Assembly: GCA_009377865.1 (NCBI GenBank)
Contig: WHTH01000034.1
Coordinates: 1-46,344, forward strand
Length of the DNA stretch: 46,344 nt
Reading direction: 5' to 3'
From: Pseudonocardiaceae bacterium
Lineage (GTDB): Bacteria; Actinomycetota; Actinomycetes; Mycobacteriales; Pseudonocardiaceae
The translations under genes and the position numbers were made by a program. The notes under the pieces were generated by a model. That model was not told the DNA's origin. It saw only the letters and a program-made list of their open reading frames with translations, and ran no database searches. How positions within the stretch are numbered: position 1 is the first letter of the stretch; each line of letters begins with the position of its first letter. Below are positions 44,521 to 46,344 of this stretch, in pieces.

Positions 44521-44867
44521 TGCGGTTCTCCGTGGCTACTGGTCACGAGGTCCCGTCGGCGCCTAGCGGGGGTCTGGGTCGCCTGGGTCTCGGGCCGGCC
44601 GGTCGCCGGGAGCACGGGGGAGGTTGCTCGACCGGCGACCGGCCGGGGATCACGCCGGCTGTCGACGGTTGCCTGCCTGGCCTGCGTCTTGTCGATCTCG
44701 TCAACGATCCAGTCGGGCGAAAGCGGCGACGTCGCGTAGATGCGGGCGCAGGGCAGGCAGGCATAGGTGGCGGGACCGGCGGGTCCAGAGTTCGCGAAGG
44801 GAATGGCGACCAGGACCGGCGACTCGGTGAACTCCCGGCATCGGCAGCAGACACGACCGCTGTTCAT
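44517..44867 (-). CDS. Small zinc-ribbon protein
   Basis: A 116-residue protein starting MNSGRVCCRCREFTESPVLV. Cys pairs in VCCRCRE and YACLPCARIYA are spaced as in a four-Cys zinc ribbon. The C-terminal third is Arg/Thr/Pro-rich and probably disordered. The start at ATG 44867 overlaps the stop of the preceding frame (ATGA), and its own stop overlaps the next gene, so it is translationally coupled on both sides. Relatives that I recall occur in actinobacterial accessory regions; function unknown. Confidence 0.65.
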   Translation of the reverse strand: MNSGRVCCRCREFTESPVLVAIPFANSGPAGPATYACLPCARIYATSPLSPDWIVDEIDKTQARQATVDSRRDPRPVAGRATSPVLPATGRPETQATQTPARRRRDLVTSSHGEPQ

Positions 44868-45182
44868 TCTGTGCACCGCGAGCCGTCCGGCGGCTGTTCG
44901 AGGGAGACGTCGGCGGCGGCCATCACCCGCCACTGCTGATCGTCGAATCTGACGGGGAACGTGCGCCGCGACCAGGTGCCGGTCGTAGGGCATGACCACC
45001 CCGTGCCGGGTGCCGCCCAGCACCACCCGGGTGCCGGGCTCAGGCAGCTCGGGCGGGTGGCTACCCGCCACCGGATCGGCGCGGCCGCCGGTATGCGCGC
45101 GCAACGTCGGGCGCGGGTTCGCGGTAGCGGCGCGGCCGGGTTCGGGGCCGAGGCCGGGGGCTGCTGGGGTCGGAGTCGCCAT
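44864..45182 (-). pseudogene. Hypothetical gene with a +1 frameshift
   Basis: From ATG 45182 (MATPTPAAPGLGPEPGRAAT), with GAGG six bases upstream, the frame runs to VVMPYDRHLVAAHVP. At CCCC (about 44950-44953) dropping one C restores VRFDDQQWRVMAAADVSLEQ and PPDGSRCTE with a stop at 44864 that overlaps the next start exactly (ATGA). This precise junction shows that the second frame is the real end of the gene. Without the correction translation runs through the following genes in the wrong frame. The function is unknown; the restored protein would have about 105 residues. Confidence 0.6.
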
Positions 45183-45273
45183 CGGGTACCTCGCTGATGC
45201 CATCAGGGGTGTGGGTGTTCAGGCCACGACCGGCGTCCTGGGCGGGTCTGGTGACGCCTGCTACCGGCGCGGG

Positions 45274-45837
45274 TCACGCCTGCCATGCCGCGCCGCTGGA
45301 CAGCGCCAGCGGGTTGCCGCCGCTCGGCGGTCGCGTTCGGTTGCCGGGTGGTGGAACACGGCGAGGCCGGGGGCGTCGGGGGGCGGGCTGCCCGGCCCCG
45401 CCGTGGTCGAGATCCGGCTGACTCGCCCGAGGGGAACCGCCCGGGGCAGACGGGGGCGAGACAACCTGGGAGGCCGCGATCTGCGGCAGTACGTCGGTGG
45501 CGTCGGCATCGACAACCGGGGCCAGGGCGGCCTCGTCCAGCTCGCTGGCGAGATGTCGGCGCAGCAGCACCTCGTCGGTTTGATGCAGATAGAACCGCGC
45601 CGCGACCAACACCCGGCAGATGCGACGTCTTCGCACGCGCGGGCCACGACAGCACCGGCAGCGACCCCAACGGTCAACTGAGTGATCGGTCAACAGCGCA
45701 TACAGCGCAGCGCTCGCTCGGCACGGCACGGAGCCGATCCCGCCACCGCCACGCTCGGGCTCCACGGCAGCCAGTAGGGCACCGCAAAGCGCCTGACACA
45801 GCAACTGTCGACTGGTGTGGTGCACACTCAATCCCAT
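45274..45837 (-). CDS. Hypothetical protein, first gene of the leftward operon
   Basis: A 187-residue protein starting at ATG 45837 (MGLSVHHTSRQLLCQALCGA). The first 100 residues are helical with a Cys-rich basic segment (DRWGRCRCCRGPRVRRRRIC) that may bind zinc; then comes an acidic stretch (ELDEAALAPVVDADATDVLP) and a Pro-rich tail containing QPDLDHGGAGQPAPRRPRPR. I recall this tail motif from actinobacterial accessory-region proteins of unknown function. There is no clear ribosome-binding site. It is divergent from the interrupted regulator gene, with 243 bases in between. Confidence 0.6.
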   Translation of the reverse strand: MGLSVHHTSRQLLCQALCGALLAAVEPERGGGGIGSVPCRASAALYALLTDHSVDRWGRCRCCRGPRVRRRRICRVLVAARFYLHQTDEVLLRRHLASELDEAALAPVVDADATDVLPQIAASQVVSPPSAPGGSPRASQPDLDHGGAGQPAPRRPRPRRVPPPGNRTRPPSGGNPLALSSGAAWQA

Positions 45838-45930
45838 GTCAGGCTCACTGGCGCCAGCTCGAGCGCCCCAGCATCCTAAGAGGCGCCCCCTTGCCGGTGC
45901 CGACAGAGGGTGTGGGGTGGTGAGGGGTAA

Positions 45931-45959
45931 GTTGTAGCGGTGGGAAGAACATGGTGAAA
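45931..45959 (-). promoter_or_regulatory. Possible promoter of the leftward operon
   Basis: On the minus strand TTTCAC (45959-45954) and TACAAC (45936-45931) are 17 bases apart, about 95 bases before the operon's first start. The -10 box is good, the -35 box poor. Confidence 0.3.
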
Positions 45960-46035
45960 CCATGCGAGGTGCAACCCACATGATGCGATGCCACGGTGTC
46001 AGGGATAGATCGAGCGAGGCAATGACAGACTGGCA

Positions 46036-46075
46036 TTGACGGTGCCTCTTCGTTGCGTGATACCGTTGAAGGGAG
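46036..46075 (+). promoter_or_regulatory. Promoter and ribosome-binding site of the regulator gene
   Basis: TTGACG (46036-46041), a 17-base spacer and GATACC (46059-46064) form a good promoter. AAGGGAG at 46069-46075 lies five bases before the ATG at 46081. CAATG and CATTG flank the region just upstream (46020-46037) as a short inverted pair. Confidence 0.6.
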
Positions 46076-46080
46076 TCGTT

Positions 46081-46290
46081 ATGGAGAAACGAACGTGCAA
46101 GGTTTGTCAAGGACTGCTCAGTCAGTACAATCCTGAGTCTGTTTGTTCTGGTTGTGCTCGACAGATCGCCACGACTCCCTCCTTTCCCATGTGGTTGTGG
46201 GACTGTAAACATTCAGCCCGTGGGCTGACACGCATCGGGTTGGCGTGCTGGTCCAGCGGTCGGCGACAGGGCGTGTCGATCACGCGGTGA
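46081..46290 (+). pseudogene. XRE-type regulator, N-terminal zinc ribbon only (interrupted)
   Basis: The frame starts MEKRTCKVCQGLLSQYNPES and continues VCSGCARQIATTPSFPMWLW: four Cys in two CxxC pairs form an N-terminal zinc ribbon. From memory this opens a family of actinobacterial regulators in which a Cro/C1-type helix-turn-helix follows. Here family-like sequence stops at about 46204 (MWLWD) and the remaining 28 codons are unrelated, ending at 46290. The DNA-binding domain is therefore missing, apparently because a mobile element is inserted. It is divergent from the zinc-ribbon/aminotransferase operon, which it probably regulated. Confidence 0.65.
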
Positions 46291-46344
46291 TCGACTGGTG
46301 TGCGGTTTGATCTTCCGGTGGCCGAGCTGGAGGAGATGTCGCGC
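46205..46344 (+). mobile_element. Left end of a probable transposon (runs off right edge)
   Basis: From about 46205 the sequence no longer matches the interrupted regulator. It contains TCAGCCC-GT-GGGCTGA (46213-46228) and a perfect 9-bp palindrome GTCGATCAC-GCG-GTGATCGAC (46275-46295), followed by a GTG frame. No terminal repeat can be confirmed because the other end is outside the window. Confidence 0.45.
46300..46344 (+). CDS. Partial gene, possibly a transposase N-terminus
   Basis: Fifteen codons read VRFDLPVAELEEMSR to the window edge, five bases after the 46275-46295 palindrome. The opening recalls IS-type transposases of the IS701-like groups, but too little is visible for a firm call. 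If it is a transposase, it explains the interruption of the regulator gene. Confidence 0.35.
   Translation, partial: MRFDLPVAELEEMSR

Noticed and set aside
41723-46344. Accessory locus as a complete integrative conjugative element
   Set aside because: Small zinc-ribbon proteins recall such elements, but no integrase, excisionase, replication or FtsK-type transfer gene is visible in the window.

Overview
The window comes from a high-GC actinomycete. The gene content fits the Pseudonocardiaceae best: a full GlgE alpha-glucan pathway, a mycothiol-type MDMPI/DinB-fold protein, many GTG starts, several apparently leaderless genes, and gene neighbourhoods shared with mycobacteria (the enoyl-CoA hydratase/ABC ATPase pair resembles Rv3039c-Rv3041c; the glgP/glgE/glgB/thioredoxin/thiolase/epimerase set resembles Rv1322A-Rv1328). 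I see no tRNA, rRNA, CRISPR array or replication origin.

Layout. (1) 1-4360 is a patchwork of lower GC than the core: the start of a hypothetical gene, valS, an internally deleted IS1380-type transposase and a small toxin-antitoxin pair. (2) 4364-6030 holds an enoyl-CoA hydratase and an ABC ATPase. (3) 6104-26366 is the alpha-glucan region: glgX, a two-component system, glgP (opposite strand), glgE, treS, maltokinase and glgB. A DUF574 methyltransferase, a PAS-GGDEF-EAL protein and an MDMPI-like protein lie between maltokinase and glgB, and a zinc metallopeptidase lipoprotein follows glgB. TreS and maltokinase make maltose 1-phosphate, GlgE polymerises it, GlgB branches the product, and GlgP and GlgX degrade it. 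(4) 26421-40438 is mainly acyl-CoA metabolism: a thioredoxin-TPR protein, isobutyryl-CoA mutase large subunit (F89/Q207 signature), MeaB chaperone, thiolase, epimerase and crotonyl-CoA carboxylase/reductase, with MarR, PucR and TetR regulators. Embedded in it is a three-gene operon for an exported GMC dehydrogenase (Tat subunit, FAD/Fe-S subunit, cupredoxin lipoprotein). (5) 40519-41652 encodes a DivIVA-like coiled-coil protein, the last core gene.

(6) 41723-46344 is an accessory locus of lower GC. A leftward operon encodes a 187-aa hypothetical protein, three or four small zinc-ribbon proteins, a PLP aminotransferase split into two overlapping reading frames, and a free-standing TSCPD domain like the tail of B12-dependent ribonucleotide reductase. 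Divergent from it is a regulator gene with an N-terminal zinc ribbon, cut off by what looks like a transposon whose own gene runs off the right end. Two operon genes carry +1 frameshifts, so this copy appears to be decaying. This operon is the best candidate here for an undescribed system.

Starts were moved from the longest reading frame wherever a ribosome-binding site, a leaderless promoter or family knowledge supported another choice. All functional calls rest on recognition of the translated sequence; no database search was possible.
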